Shown here: in pieces, positions 15,883 through 24,388 of the stretch
Layout of the letters: each line of letters starts with the position of its first letter
Numbering within the stretch: position 1 is the stretch's first letter
Assembly: GCA_938004375.1 (NCBI GenBank)
Contig: CALKWH010000325.1
Location: 1 to 24,432 of the forward strand
Source of the DNA: an uncultured Pseudomonadota bacterium
Lineage (GTDB): Bacteria; Myxococcota_A; Polyangia; HGW-17
DNA: 24,432 bases
Direction of reading: 5' to 3'
Translations under genes and position numbers: made by a program
Notes under the pieces: model-generated
The model's database searches: none
Told to the model about the DNA's origin: nothing
What the model saw: only the letters and a program-made list of their open reading frames with translations

Positions 15883-16294
15883 TCACCCCACCGCGCGGAA
15901 ACCCGAAGGGCCCCGGCGATCCCGGATATTGCACAAATCGGACCCGTTTCGCAAAGTGTTTTCCCAGCGCCCGGGCCACCAGACGCCGGACAGGCGGTAC
16001 CAGGAGCAAGAGACCGGCTGCGTCGGTCATCACGCCGGGCGTGATGAGCAGGAGACCGGCAGCCAGGAGCAGCACCCCCTCGGTCACCGCCCCCGCGGGC
16101 ATCTTCCCCTGTTGGAGGTCGGCGTTCAGGCGCGCCAGCACGCGCCGGCCCTGATGCTTGACGCAGGCGACGCCGATCATCCCGGTGAGGATGACGATCC
16201 CCAGCGTCGGAAAGAACCCGATCCGGGAAGCCACCTGCAAGAGCAGGTAGATCTCGGCGATGGGGATTCCAATGAAGAGAAGAAGCAGGATCAA
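15842..16294 (-). CDS. fxsA: FxsA family inner-membrane protein
   Basis: A 150-residue membrane protein of the FxsA (suppressor of F exclusion of phage T7) family. It has a first hydrophobic helix (ILLLLFIGIPIAEIYLLLQV), a second (TLGIVILTGMIGVACVKHQG) and a hydrophobic hairpin (GVLLLAAGLLLITPGVMTDAAGLLLL shortened here by position, about 73-98), then the basic PPVRRLVARAL and an acidic tail. The start is a TTG at 16294 whose TTGA overlaps the TGA of the formyltransferase gene, a four-base coupling that decides the start. GAGGG lies about ten bases upstream. The cellular role of FxsA is unclear in general. It lies between purine synthesis and the sigma factor in one operon. Confidence 0.88.
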   Translation of the reverse strand: MILLLLFIGIPIAEIYLLLQVASRIGFFPTLGIVILTGMIGVACVKHQGRRVLARLNADLQQGKMPAGAVTEGVLLLAAGLLLITPGVMTDAAGLLLLVPPVRRLVARALGKHFAKRVRFVQYPGSPGPFGFPRGGVIEGDWEEDKPEER

Positions 16295-17571
16295 TGTCTG
16301 AAGACCCTCTGGTTGGTGAACACGAGAGCGGCCCCGTGCTCGTTGCACGCGTCGATCACCTCGTGGTCGCGCATGGCGCCCCCCGGCTCGGCGAACGCGG
16401 TCACGCCCTGGGCGCAGGCGGTGTCGACGGCGTCCCGGAACGGGAAGAACCCGTCCGAGGCCATGACCGAACCGGCGAGACCGCCCTTTTCTTCCCGCAC
16501 CCTCGCCTTCAGATCCTCGAGCTCGGCGACGGTGACACGACCCTGGCTCACGGCCAGCTCCAGTTCGAAGATCGAGCTCCCGTGCCGCTCGAAGGCCAGT
16601 TGGTCGGCGCGCTTGGTGTACGCTTTCTCGATGGCCAGGCGCACCGCGCCGACGCGATCCTGCTCGCCGGTGCCGATGGCCGTGGTCACGCGGTCGCGAA
16701 CCATCACGATCGCGTTCGAGGTGACGTTGGCGCACACGTGCCAGGCCATGAACAGGTCGGAGAGCTCGGCCTCGGTGGGCGCGCGACCGACCCGGTGGAC
16801 TGTGCCCTTGTGGGCGTGCTCGGCCGGGACGAAGTCGGCCGTCGAGCGCACCCGGGGGAGCTGGGCCAGTTGAAGGATGATCCCGCCGTCGGAGGTGGAC
16901 GACAGGTGCAGCTCCAGCTCGTCGGCGCGACCCTCGAGGGCGTCGAGCTCGGGCAGCCTGATGATGCGCAGGTTCTCGCGGGCCTTCAGGATTCCGACGG
17001 CCCCGTCCTCGTACTCCGGGGCGGCGACGACCTCGGCGTACTGCCCGGCGATGGCCCGCGCGCAGCCCTCGTCCACCGGCCGGTTGAGCACGATGCAACC
17101 GCCCATGGCGGCGATCCGGTCCGCAAAATAGGCGTTTTCGTACGCCTGTAGTATATTGTCCGCGCACGCAACGCCGCAGGGGTTGTTGTGCTTGATGATC
17201 ACCGCGGCGGGGGAGGCCGCCAGCGGCGTCAGGATGCGGATGCCCGCGTCCAGATCGGTGAGGTTGGTCTTGCCGGGGTGTTTGCCGAACTGAATAAAAT
17301 GGGCTTCGGTGAGTCCGGAGACCAGGGCGCCGCCCGGGGCCAGCGTGTTCCCCTCCAGCGTGAGCTCGCCCTCGGTCCACCGATAGAGCGCGGCCGGCTG
17401 GTCGGGGTTGTCACCGTAACGCAACCCCTCGGTGCGCGGCGCGCCGTCGTCGCCCGGGAGCGTCCACTGGCGTTTCCGGAAATGAAGACGCTGCCCGGCG
17501 ACCTCGAGGAAGAGTTCGGTCGGGAACGGGTCCTTCAGGATGGTCTTGTAGGCTTTACGAATGGATGACAT
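16291..17571 (-). CDS. purH: Stand-alone AICAR formyltransferase (PurH C-domain homologue)
   Basis: The enzyme transfers a formyl group from 10-formyl-THF to AICAR, the penultimate step of IMP synthesis. The 426-residue protein matches only the formyltransferase half of bifunctional PurH: RYGDNPDQPAALY (51-63), IIKHNNPCG (125-133, catalytic Lys127-His128), then MASDGFFPFRDAVD, AEPGGAMRDHEVIDACNEHG and ALVFTNQRVFRH at the C-terminus. The N-terminal IMP cyclohydrolase (MGS-like) domain is absent and is replaced by a 50-residue start, MSSIRKAYKTILKDPFPTEL. ATG 17571 is supported by GAAGGCGG seven bases upstream. The cyclohydrolase step must be supplied by another gene. First gene of the four-gene operon ending with rsmI. 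Confidence 0.9.
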   Translation of the reverse strand: MSSIRKAYKTILKDPFPTELFLEVAGQRLHFRKRQWTLPGDDGAPRTEGLRYGDNPDQPAALYRWTEGELTLEGNTLAPGGALVSGLTEAHFIQFGKHPGKTNLTDLDAGIRILTPLAASPAAVIIKHNNPCGVACADNILQAYENAYFADRIAAMGGCIVLNRPVDEGCARAIAGQYAEVVAAPEYEDGAVGILKARENLRIIRLPELDALEGRADELELHLSSTSDGGIILQLAQLPRVRSTADFVPAEHAHKGTVHRVGRAPTEAELSDLFMAWHVCANVTSNAIVMVRDRVTTAIGTGEQDRVGAVRLAIEKAYTKRADQLAFERHGSSIFELELAVSQGRVTVAELEDLKARVREEKGGLAGSVMASDGFFPFRDAVDTACAQGVTAFAEPGGAMRDHEVIDACNEHGAALVFTNQRVFRH

Positions 17572-17596
17572 GAACACACCGCCTTCGGGAAAAAGC

Positions 17597-19042
17597 ATGC
17601 GCAAAATAATGGATCGCCTCCGCATCGTCAAGTCATGGTTCTTCCTGGCACCGGCCCTCGCCTTGTCCCTGGCCATTCCCCGAACCGGCTGGACCCAGGA
17701 AGCCGAACTGGTGAGGAAGTGGAACCGGCTCATCCAGAAGGATCGCACGGCCGGCCGCAAGGCCGCTTATGCCCGCTGGAGCGGGATGAACAAGCGCATC
17801 TTCGGCCACAACCTCGACACGCCCATGGTGCCGGCCTCCTGTCTGAAGATCCTCTCCACCGGCGTCGTGCTGCGTCACATGGGGGCGTCCTACAGATTCA
17901 CGTCCAGCCTGCTCGGCGAGCTCCAGAGGGACACCCTCACTACCCCGTTGTACTGGCGGGGCAACGGGGATCCCTCGATGACCCTGGATAATCTCTCCAC
18001 CCTCGTGCGCCAGCTCAAGGCCAAAGGGGTGCGCAAGATCCCGAAGGGCGTGGTCATCGACGACACCTACTTCGACAGACAGAAGCCGGCCGGCTTCCAG
18101 TTCTCCCGGGGCAACGAGGGTTTCCTGGCGCTGCCTACGCCCACCACGGTGGAGGGCAACGCCATCACCGTCACTCTGGAGATCAAATGGGAAGAGGTCA
18201 CCATCACCTGCCTGCCCGCGAGCCCCTATCACACCTGCTCGAGCGAGGTGACTGTCGGGACGAAGGAGGACCTCCGCTTCGTGACCGAGACCCGTGGTGA
18301 CGTGCTGCAGATCAAGGCCAAGGGCACCATCACCGCCGCCGAGCCCAAGGTGGTCAACCGCGTCCGGTCCTTCGACTCGGCGCGCTTCGCCCACGGCATC
18401 CTGTTGCAGGTGCTCAAGGAGAACGGCTTCACGGTGGACGAGACCTTCGCCCGGGGCAAGACCCCGGCCAAGGTGCCAGTCCTGGTCTCCCACGTCAGCG
18501 ACACGCTGGCCGCTCTCGTGCGCGGCACCAACCGCCACAGCAACAACTTCTACGCGGAGAACCTGCTCAAGGCGCTGGGCGCCCAGCTCACCGGCGAGCC
18601 GGGCACCACCCAGAAGGGGCTGGACGCGGTCTACGCCTTCCTCACCCGCGCCGGGGTGAGGCGCAACCAGGTCGTCCTGGCCAACGGGTCCGGCCTGTTC
18701 GGCAACTCCAAGATCAGCGCAAGGGCACTGGCTTCGGCCATGGAGCAGTTCTCCACGCTCCCGTGGCTGCAGACCCTGATGATCGACTCCCTCCCCCGAC
18801 CCGGCCGGGACGGCACGCTCTACAAGCGCTTCACCGGGACCGCCGCCGAGGACGTGGTGTACGCCAAGACCGGCACCCTCGCCGACGCCTCCTGCCTGGC
18901 CGGGTACATCCACAAGGGCAACAAGACCATCCTCTTCGCAGTCATGCAGGACGGCATCAACGGCGATCTCAAGGGCGCCCGCGCCCTGCAGGACGAGCTC
19001 GTCGTCTCCCTGGCGAAGTTCTTCAAGGGACAGAAACCGTAA
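17597..19042 (+). CDS. dacB: D-alanyl-D-alanine carboxypeptidase/endopeptidase (PBP4, S13 family)
   Basis: DacB/PBP4 trims or cleaves peptide stems of peptidoglycan in the periplasm. The 481-residue protein has a signal peptide (hydrophobic core about 12-28, WFFLAPALALSLAIP) and all three penicillin-binding motifs: SxxK as Ser81-Cys-Leu-Lys84, SxN as Ser315-Asn-Asn317, and KTG at Lys424-Gly426. The large insertion between the first two motifs is typical of the S13 family. Start choice: ATG 17597 gives a normal signal peptide and a weak GGGAAA site; ATG 17561 and 17570 would overlap the divergent purH start, and ATG 17609 is also possible. Only 25 bases separate it from purH, so the purH promoter lies inside this gene's first codons. 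Confidence 0.92.
   Translation: MRKIMDRLRIVKSWFFLAPALALSLAIPRTGWTQEAELVRKWNRLIQKDRTAGRKAAYARWSGMNKRIFGHNLDTPMVPASCLKILSTGVVLRHMGASYRFTSSLLGELQRDTLTTPLYWRGNGDPSMTLDNLSTLVRQLKAKGVRKIPKGVVIDDTYFDRQKPAGFQFSRGNEGFLALPTPTTVEGNAITVTLEIKWEEVTITCLPASPYHTCSSEVTVGTKEDLRFVTETRGDVLQIKAKGTITAAEPKVVNRVRSFDSARFAHGILLQVLKENGFTVDETFARGKTPAKVPVLVSHVSDTLAALVRGTNRHSNNFYAENLLKALGAQLTGEPGTTQKGLDAVYAFLTRAGVRRNQVVLANGSGLFGNSKISARALASAMEQFSTLPWLQTLMIDSLPRPGRDGTLYKRFTGTAAEDVVYAKTGTLADASCLAGYIHKGNKTILFAVMQDGINGDLKGARALQDELVVSLAKFFKGQKP
17603..17631 (-). promoter_or_regulatory. Predicted promoter of the purH-fxsA-rpoH-rsmI operon
   Basis: On the minus strand TTGACG (17626-17631) is followed after 17 bases by TATTTT (17603-17608). 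The formyltransferase ATG is 31 bases beyond the -10, leaving room for the visible GAAGGCGG ribosome site. The promoter lies within the 5' coding end of dacB, which diverges. Confidence 0.5.
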
Positions 19043-19051
19043 AGCCCACTA

Positions 19052-19080
19052 TTGACAGATCCACCCAATCGGGGGACAGT
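19052..19080 (+). promoter_or_regulatory. Possible promoter of the Cys-rich lipoprotein gene
   Basis: A perfect TTGACA (19052-19057) and a weak GACAGT (19075-19080) are 17 bases apart, six bases before the ATG at 19087; this is the same geometry as at 3492-3520. Alternatively GGGGGA (19071-19076) acts as a ribosome site and the gene is read through from dacB. The two explanations cannot be separated from sequence. Confidence 0.35.
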
Positions 19081-19086
19081 TCTTCC

Positions 19087-20502
19087 ATGCGACGCCCGAA
19101 ATCCCCCATGATGCTCCTGTACCTTCCGTTCATCGCCGTGAGTTGCCTGATGCTGGCCGCCTGTGACGACGGAACGAACCCGTCGGGACCGGTCTGCAAA
19201 GACGGCACGTGCGCCCCGCAGGAGTCCCCCGCGACCTGCCCGGAGGACTGTCCGGCCGTGTGCGGTGACGGCCTCTGCACGGCTCCCGGGGAGACCGCGG
19301 AGTCCTGCGCCGACGACTGCGTCGTCGACTGCGCCCTCACGGCCGACCTTTCACCTAACCTCGCCACGGGGACCCTGTTCTACGGGTACCCGGCCCTCGG
19401 GCGGGACGCGGGCGGTCCCTCGTGCGGTGGCTTCCCCGGCGGTCGTGAGGTGTACCTGTCCTTCACCCCCGACTTCGCCGGTGAGCTCGTCGTCTCCACC
19501 CTCCACCCGTCCACGAACACCGCCACCGTCCTCGAGGTCCGCCAGGACACCTGCGACGGGAACCCCATCGGCTGCGCGGTCCCGGCGGCCGGAGGCACCG
19601 AGTTGGTCGTGACGGTGCAGGCGCTCTCGGCGTACGTGGTGGTCGTCGAGACCGCCGGCGGGGAGGACGACGTGTTCGCCCTGCAGCTGCGGCGCAGGGG
19701 CGCCTGCGACGGGTTGGGGACGGCCAGCGAGCTCACGGGGAGGCTGCTCTCGGGCGATCGCTTCCCGGTGGACACCACCGGCGGCACGGGGACCCTGGCG
19801 GGCACCTGCGGAGGCGCCGCGGCCCCCGAAGCCCGGATGACCTTCGTCGCGCCGGTCACCGGCGAGTGGATCGCCACCACCGCGCACCCGACGACCGCGT
19901 TCGACACCCTGCTCCACCTGCGCGAGGGCGACCCCGACGGCGCGAGCTTCTGCGCCTCCACCGAGGCCGAGATCGGCTGTGACGACGGCCCAGCGCCCCT
20001 CGCCCCGGCGTCCTGGCTGCGCTTCGAGGCCGTCGAGGGCCTGTGGTACGACCTGTTCGTGGACGGCGCCACCGACGGCGCGGCGGGGACGGCCACCCTC
20101 ACCCTGGGCCTCGCCGCCGACAGCCCGGCCGGGGCCGCGCTGGGCGGCTGCAGCCACACGGGATACCTCGACCGGTTCGCGTTCTTCGCACCCGCCGGCG
20201 CCGAGGTCACGGCCTCGGCCGACACCGTGAGTGCGCAAACGGCGGCCGACCTTCGCCTGCGACTGCGCGACCCCGACGGCGTCGAACTCCACGAGGCCGA
20301 CGACGACTTTGACTGCACGTATCCGCCCCCGCAGTGGTCCTGCCCCACGCACTCGTTCACCGCGTCCCGGGCGGGCCTGTACTCGGTGGAGATCTACGTC
20401 GGCACGTCCGAGGCGTGCGCGGACCACACCCGCGTCGATTACCGGCTCTCGGTGACCGTGGGCGGCGCGCCCGCGGAGATGATCCTGTTCGGGGACCAGT
20501 AG
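19087..20502 (+). CDS. Cysteine-rich surface lipoprotein with repeated beta domains
   Basis: The 471-residue protein begins with a lipoprotein signal and lipobox LAAC (Cys26). Two tandem CxDGxC modules follow (CKDGTCAPQESPATCPEDC and CGDGLCTAPGETAESCADDC), a Cys/Asp motif frequent in secreted proteins of Myxococcota and possibly metal-binding. The rest contains about three beta-rich repeats of around 120 residues (marked by VYLSFTPDFAGELVVSTLHP, MTFVAPVTGEWIATTAHPTT and FAFFAPAGAEVTASADT), resembling pre-peptidase C-terminal or adhesin-like domains. It has no visible catalytic site. It lies 44 bases after dacB and 35 bases before the propeller-like gene. Probably an outer-surface binding or structural protein; the partner is unknown. 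Confidence 0.8.
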   Translation: MRRPKSPMMLLYLPFIAVSCLMLAACDDGTNPSGPVCKDGTCAPQESPATCPEDCPAVCGDGLCTAPGETAESCADDCVVDCALTADLSPNLATGTLFYGYPALGRDAGGPSCGGFPGGREVYLSFTPDFAGELVVSTLHPSTNTATVLEVRQDTCDGNPIGCAVPAAGGTELVVTVQALSAYVVVVETAGGEDDVFALQLRRRGACDGLGTASELTGRLLSGDRFPVDTTGGTGTLAGTCGGAAAPEARMTFVAPVTGEWIATTAHPTTAFDTLLHLREGDPDGASFCASTEAEIGCDDGPAPLAPASWLRFEAVEGLWYDLFVDGATDGAAGTATLTLGLAADSPAGAALGGCSHTGYLDRFAFFAPAGAEVTASADTVSAQTAADLRLRLRDPDGVELHEADDDFDCTYPPPQWSCPTHSFTASRAGLYSVEIYVGTSEACADHTRVDYRLSVTVGGAPAEMILFGDQ

Positions 20503-20537
20503 AGACCCCATGGATGGGGAAGGAAGGCAGGTGATTG

Positions 20538-21539
20538 ATGCCCACTCGTTCGTTGTTGAAGACGCTGGCGGCGTCCGCGGCGCTGCTGGTGTGGCTGGCC
20601 ACAGCCGCCACCCCGACGCCGGCCGCCACCCCGGTGACCGCCGGCGCCACGTCCGTCACGGCTGAAGCCCGGCCGTTTCTCTTCCTCGCCTGGGACCAGG
20701 ACGTCGGCCGCGTCCTTGGGGACGAGTCGGACTCCTGGGGTCCCATGAGCTTCGCGGTGAAGGCGGACGGCGGCGTCCTGGTCCTGGATCAGGCGAACCT
20801 GCGGATCCTGGACTTCGACCCCACCGGTGTTCCTCTGGCCTCCTACGCCCTGCCGTCTACCACCTTCGACGACGTCGCCGAAGCCGGCGGCCACTTGGTG
20901 CTGGCCCTGGACCGGCTGGTCTCCCGCACCCTGCTGGTCCTGGACCGGGACGGCGAGATCGTCACCGAGCTGGACCTGGCCGGGCGCGGCATCGAAAACC
21001 CGGGGCTCATCACCGCGCTGATCCCACGGCCCGACGGCGTCTGGCTCGAGGTCTCCCATCGCCACAGCGTCCGCGTGCTCGACGCCGCGATGCGGCCCTG
21101 CGAGCGGACCGTCCTGCTCGGACGCCCGACGCCCGATGGTCGGGCGCTGATCGGCAAGCTCGACCGGGGCGCCGGCGGGGCGCGCCTCCTGGTGGGACCG
21201 CGTGACGGCAGCGCTCCGGGCGTCGAAGCGCTGGTCACCGGGGACTGGCCCGTGCGCCGGATCGTCACCCTGGACGCCACCGCCCGTGGCGGCGTGCTCG
21301 CCGTGCTCCACGAGGCCGTCTTCTCCGCCGTTTCCCCGTTCCGCGTGCAGGACGAGCGGTACCGCATCGTCCGCCTCGACGCGGACCTGCAAGAGACCGG
21401 CCTCTCGTTCTCGCCGTGGACGCTCACCGAGCTCGACCAGCGCGGCGAGCTTCGCCTGGGGCCCGACGGCCGGGCCTGGCAGATGTTCTTCACCTGGGAG
21501 GGCGTGCACGTGGTGACGTGGGAAGGAAGGACGCCATGA
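20538..21539 (+). CDS. Secreted beta-propeller-like protein
   Basis: The 333-residue protein has a signal peptide (LLKTLAASAALLVWLATAAT) and then repeated beta units of the kind VLVLDQANLRILDFDPTG, LLVLDRDGEIVTELDLAG and IVRLDADLQETGLSF, which suggest an NHL- or YVTN-like propeller in the periplasm or outside the cell. No catalytic motif is visible. ATG 20538 is preceded by AAGGCAGG; a TTG codon just before it (20535) could also be read as a start. The stop overlaps the next gene's start (ATGA, 21536-21539), so the two proteins are probably made together. Family assignment is tentative. Confidence 0.75.
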   Translation: MPTRSLLKTLAASAALLVWLATAATPTPAATPVTAGATSVTAEARPFLFLAWDQDVGRVLGDESDSWGPMSFAVKADGGVLVLDQANLRILDFDPTGVPLASYALPSTTFDDVAEAGGHLVLALDRLVSRTLLVLDRDGEIVTELDLAGRGIENPGLITALIPRPDGVWLEVSHRHSVRVLDAAMRPCERTVLLGRPTPDGRALIGKLDRGAGGARLLVGPRDGSAPGVEALVTGDWPVRRIVTLDATARGGVLAVLHEAVFSAVSPFRVQDERYRIVRLDADLQETGLSFSPWTLTELDQRGELRLGPDGRAWQMFFTWEGVHVVTWEGRTP

Positions 21540-22666
21540 GACTGTCGCTGACCATCCTGATCCTGGCGTCGATCCTGCCCGGCACCGCCTTCCCCGCGCC
21601 CCCCGAGGAGCCCCCCGACGCCATCGTGTGCCGGGGCTACTCCGCGGTGGGGTTCTCCTACTGGTGGGGCGGCGAGTGCTGGTGCTCCAACGGCTGCGCG
21701 CCGAACCTGAGCTCCTGCTCCCCCGGCGTGTGCACCCCCGACGCGGGCTCCACCGGCTGCCCCGACTGCACCCACTCGGGCACCTACGGCGCGGACTGCT
21801 CCGGCTTCGTCTCCAAGGCGTGGCTCGTGCCCAACCCCACCGAGACCAATGCCTGCGGCGTCGACCGCTACGTGGCCTCGAGCTTCACCGCCGACCACGC
21901 CTACTGGGACGTCGTGTCCATGAACGACCTGCGCCCGGCCGACGCCGTGGCCAGTTCGTCCCACGTGATTCTGGTCATGGACTTCGAGGACGCCTACGGC
22001 GAGCACGAGGTCGTCGAGGCCAAGGGCTGCACCTACGGCATCGTGAACCAGAGCCGGACGTTCTCGTCGAGCTACTCCGGCGCCCGGCGCGTCAGCCTCA
22101 CGACCTGCACGTGCGAGGAGGGCCAGACCGAGAGCGAGGCATGCGGCGACTGCGGCACCCGCGTTCGCTCGTGCGTGGGGTGCATGTGGACGGGGTGGTC
22201 CGACTGCGACGGCCCCGATCCCCAAGGGCCGGACGCCGCCTGCGAGGTCGGCGGCGACGCCCAGGGCGTCTGTGCCCGGGGGACCCGCCGCTGCGTGGCC
22301 GGCTGGCTGACCTGCACGCCCGGCGCCCCGGGCACCGAGGTGTGCGACGGCGAGGACAACGACTGTGACGGGCTCACGGACAACGGGACCGCCGTCACCC
22401 TGGGAGAGGGCTATCCCTGCCTGAACCAATGTGGCGAGGGCGTCTCCGCCTGCCTCGACGGCGCGGTGCGCTGCGTCACGCCGGGCTCCACCTGGCCGGA
22501 CCAGACCTGCAACGGGGACGACGACCCGGAGGATCCCGGTCACACCACCACCGAGGACGGCTGCGCCTGCGCCGCCGGCGGCGGCGGAACCCACGGAAAA
22601 GCGATGATTTGGTTCCTGCTCCTTGCTTTGCTCGTCGGACGTGTCAGACTGGTTCGACGGTCCTGA
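21536..22666 (+). CDS. Secreted NlpC/P60-like hydrolase with MopE motif and MYXO-CTERM tail
   Basis: A 376-residue exported protein. After a signal peptide (1-20) comes an NlpC/P60-like domain (about 30-190) with candidate nucleophile Cys88 in GADCSGFVSKAW and candidate His143 in SSHVILVMDF; such enzymes cut peptidoglycan peptides. A Cys-rich thrombospondin-like module follows (CGDCGTRVRSCVGCMWTGW, 203-221), then the MopE-like motif CDGEDNDCDG (270-279), thought to bind metal. The end is a sorting-type tail: GCACAAGGGG (342-351), a hydrophobic helix (MIWFLLLALLVG) and RVRLVRRS, as in MYXO-CTERM proteins of Myxococcota. AAGGAAGG lies five bases before the ATG. The start overlaps the preceding stop. 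Catalytic assignment is moderate; the export and sorting signals are clear. Confidence 0.82.
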   Translation: MRLSLTILILASILPGTAFPAPPEEPPDAIVCRGYSAVGFSYWWGGECWCSNGCAPNLSSCSPGVCTPDAGSTGCPDCTHSGTYGADCSGFVSKAWLVPNPTETNACGVDRYVASSFTADHAYWDVVSMNDLRPADAVASSSHVILVMDFEDAYGEHEVVEAKGCTYGIVNQSRTFSSSYSGARRVSLTTCTCEEGQTESEACGDCGTRVRSCVGCMWTGWSDCDGPDPQGPDAACEVGGDAQGVCARGTRRCVAGWLTCTPGAPGTEVCDGEDNDCDGLTDNGTAVTLGEGYPCLNQCGEGVSACLDGAVRCVTPGSTWPDQTCNGDDDPEDPGHTTTEDGCACAAGGGGTHGKAMIWFLLLALLVGRVRLVRRS

Positions 22667-22687
22667 CCCGTCCGACCCGCCCGACCC

Positions 22688-22693
22688 GAGGAG
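22688..22693 (+). promoter_or_regulatory. Shine-Dalgarno site deciding a TTG start
   Basis: GAGGAG is followed by TGTTTC and then the TTG at 22700. This supports the TTG as the start of the radical SAM gene; the first in-frame ATG (codon 51) has no comparable site. Confidence 0.75.
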
Positions 22694-22699
22694 TGTTTC

Positions 22700-23863
22700 T
22701 TGGACCTTACGACCACTTTCCTCACGGGGCCTGAACGCGCGTGGTTTCTCTCCCGCCTGGGCCTGCGCCTTTTCAGGCGCCTGGGACGCGAGCGCGGCCT
22801 CGCCCGGGCCTCGTCGGATCTGCTGCGCGCCGCGCTCGGCGCGCGCGGGATGGACCAGTCGCCCGGCCGGCTGGTGCGCCACGGCGGCCACGTGTGGGCG
22901 GTCCCCGACCTGCCGCCGCTGGACACCGGCGCCTTCCTGGACTGCCTGGTGTCCGCCCTCGGCGGCTTCGAAGCCGGCCCCGTCACCGCCATCCTCTCGC
23001 TCACCGCGCGCTGCCCCCACCGCTGCCCGTACTGCTACGTCCGACAGCCTCCGGCGGACACGCCCGAGCCCTCCGTGGCGCTCCTCGCCCGCACCGTCAA
23101 GGACCTGGCCGACCTGGGCGTGCGCACGTTCCACCTGTCCGGCGGAGAGCCCGCCCTGCGCTCGGGGGACATCGCCGAGCTCCTCACCCAATGCCGGGGC
23201 CGGGACCTGCGCTTCTGGCTCCTCACCACCGGCGCCGGCCTCACCCCCGAGCGGCTGCGGACGCTGGCCGCCGCCGGCCTCGACGGCGTGATGATCGGCC
23301 TCGACCACGAAGACCCGGCCGTGACCGACGGCATCAAGGGCACCGCGAACGCCCACGCCACGGCGTTGCGTGCCCTGGGTGACGCCCGCCGCGTGGGGCT
23401 CCTCGCGGCGGTCAACGCGGTCATCTCTCGTCCCCTACTCGAACAGGCCGCCTTTTTTCGTTTCATCGACGCCCTGGGAGGCCACGGCGCCGCCTTCGTG
23501 AACTGCTACGCCCCGCGGCCCCAGGGCGCCGAGCTGCCGCCCGGACTTGAGCCCTTCACCGTGGAGGAGCACCTGCGCCTGCACCGCCTGGCCCGACGCA
23601 TGAGCGTCGGGGCGGGCCGAGGCCCCCTGGTGTACACCCCCGACGTCTGGGAGGCCCTCCGAGGCTGCCAGGGCGGACGCTCCTTCCTGTACGTCGATCC
23701 CGCCGGGGACGTGCGCCGATGCCCGTTCCTGTCCCAATCCTACGGCCGCATCCAGGACGGCGACCTCGCCGCGATTCTCGCCCGCCTGCGCGCCGATCCC
23801 GACCCGGAGACCTGCGCGGGGCATCGGCTGCTCTCGGCGGCCCTGCGACGGGAGCGGCCATGA
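22700..23863 (+). CDS. Radical SAM enzyme with C-terminal cysteines
   Basis: A 387-residue radical SAM protein. The [4Fe-4S] motif is Cys105-x3-Cys109-x2-Cys112 (RCPHRCPYCYV), followed by the SAM-binding HLSGGEP (145-151) and a TIM-barrel body (LTTGAGLTPERLRTLAAAGL; GVMIGLDHEDP). The C-terminal part contains Cys323, Cys341 and Cys372 around RSFLYVDPAGDVRRCPF, similar to a shortened SPASM/twitch auxiliary-cluster domain. The first 90 residues are an N-terminal extension without recognisable motifs. It starts at a TTG, supported by GAGGAG six bases upstream. The stop overlaps the exporter start (ATGA, 23860-23863). SPASM-type enzymes modify peptides or proteins or make cofactors; the substrate is unknown. 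No short precursor peptide gene is evident beside it. Confidence 0.9.
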   Translation: MDLTTTFLTGPERAWFLSRLGLRLFRRLGRERGLARASSDLLRAALGARGMDQSPGRLVRHGGHVWAVPDLPPLDTGAFLDCLVSALGGFEAGPVTAILSLTARCPHRCPYCYVRQPPADTPEPSVALLARTVKDLADLGVRTFHLSGGEPALRSGDIAELLTQCRGRDLRFWLLTTGAGLTPERLRTLAAAGLDGVMIGLDHEDPAVTDGIKGTANAHATALRALGDARRVGLLAAVNAVISRPLLEQAAFFRFIDALGGHGAAFVNCYAPRPQGAELPPGLEPFTVEEHLRLHRLARRMSVGAGRGPLVYTPDVWEALRGCQGGRSFLYVDPAGDVRRCPFLSQSYGRIQDGDLAAILARLRADPDPETCAGHRLLSAALRRERP

Positions 23864-24388
23864 CCCGCTTCTTCGCCGCCCTCGTCCGGCGGCGCCGGGC
23901 GGTGGTGCTCGCCGCCCTGCTCGTCACCTCGCTCTTCGCCCCGCTCCTGCCCCGCCTGGAGGCGGACTTCCGCCTCGAGCGCCTGTACGTCCTCTCCGGG
24001 AGCACCCGGGACCAGTATGCCTTCTTCAAGGCGACGTTCGCCCGCCAGGACGAACAGGTCACGCTCGTCGTCCGCGGTCTGCGGGCCGACGGACCGGGCT
24101 GCCTGGCCCTCGAGCGCCTCGCCGCCGATCTGCATCGGCTGGGCCTCGAGCGCATCCTGTGGTACGGCTCCGTGGTGCCCGGCGTCGACTGCGGCAGGCC
24201 CGACGAGCTCGGCGGGCTCCTGTCGCGCAACCCCCTGTTCGAGAACCTGCTGTGGAACCCCTCGCGGGACATCTTCCTGATCTCAGCGTCCGTCCCGCGG
24301 AAACAAAGCCACCTGGCCTCCTGGCGGGAGCTCGAGCGACTCCTCGGCGAGCTCCTCACCCGTCTGGAGAAGCCCGGTCTGCGGCTCG
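23860..24388 (+). CDS. RND/MMPL-family exporter, N-terminal part
   Basis: The first 176 residues of a probable RND-superfamily exporter. A short basic N-terminus (ALVRRRR) leads into transmembrane helix 1 (AVVLAALLVTSLFAPLLP) and then the first periplasmic loop (LEADFRLERLYVLSGSTRDQ; DEQVTLVVRGLRADG), the usual layout of MMPL-like proteins. The gene is cut by the adapter at 24389; the apparent continuation IGRASCRERV is adapter-encoded and not real. GGGAG lies five bases before ATG 23860, which overlaps the radical SAM stop. Cargo unknown; lipids or modified peptides are possible. Confidence 0.8.

Noticed and set aside
15842..17380. One long minus-strand frame joining fxsA to an Arg-rich upstream part
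   Set aside because: The upstream part is the wrong frame of the formyltransferase gene. Only the last 150 codons, from the TTG overlapping that gene's stop, encode FxsA.
20843..23356. An 837-codon minus-strand open frame opposite the propeller, NlpC/P60 and radical SAM genes
   Set aside because: It crosses three supported genes, is dominated by Gly, Ala, Val and Arg, and has no recognisable domain.
20538..24388. A peptide-modifying (RiPP) cluster around the radical SAM enzyme
   Set aside because: No short precursor gene with a leader is visible next to the enzyme within the window. The idea is kept only as an open possibility beyond the right edge.
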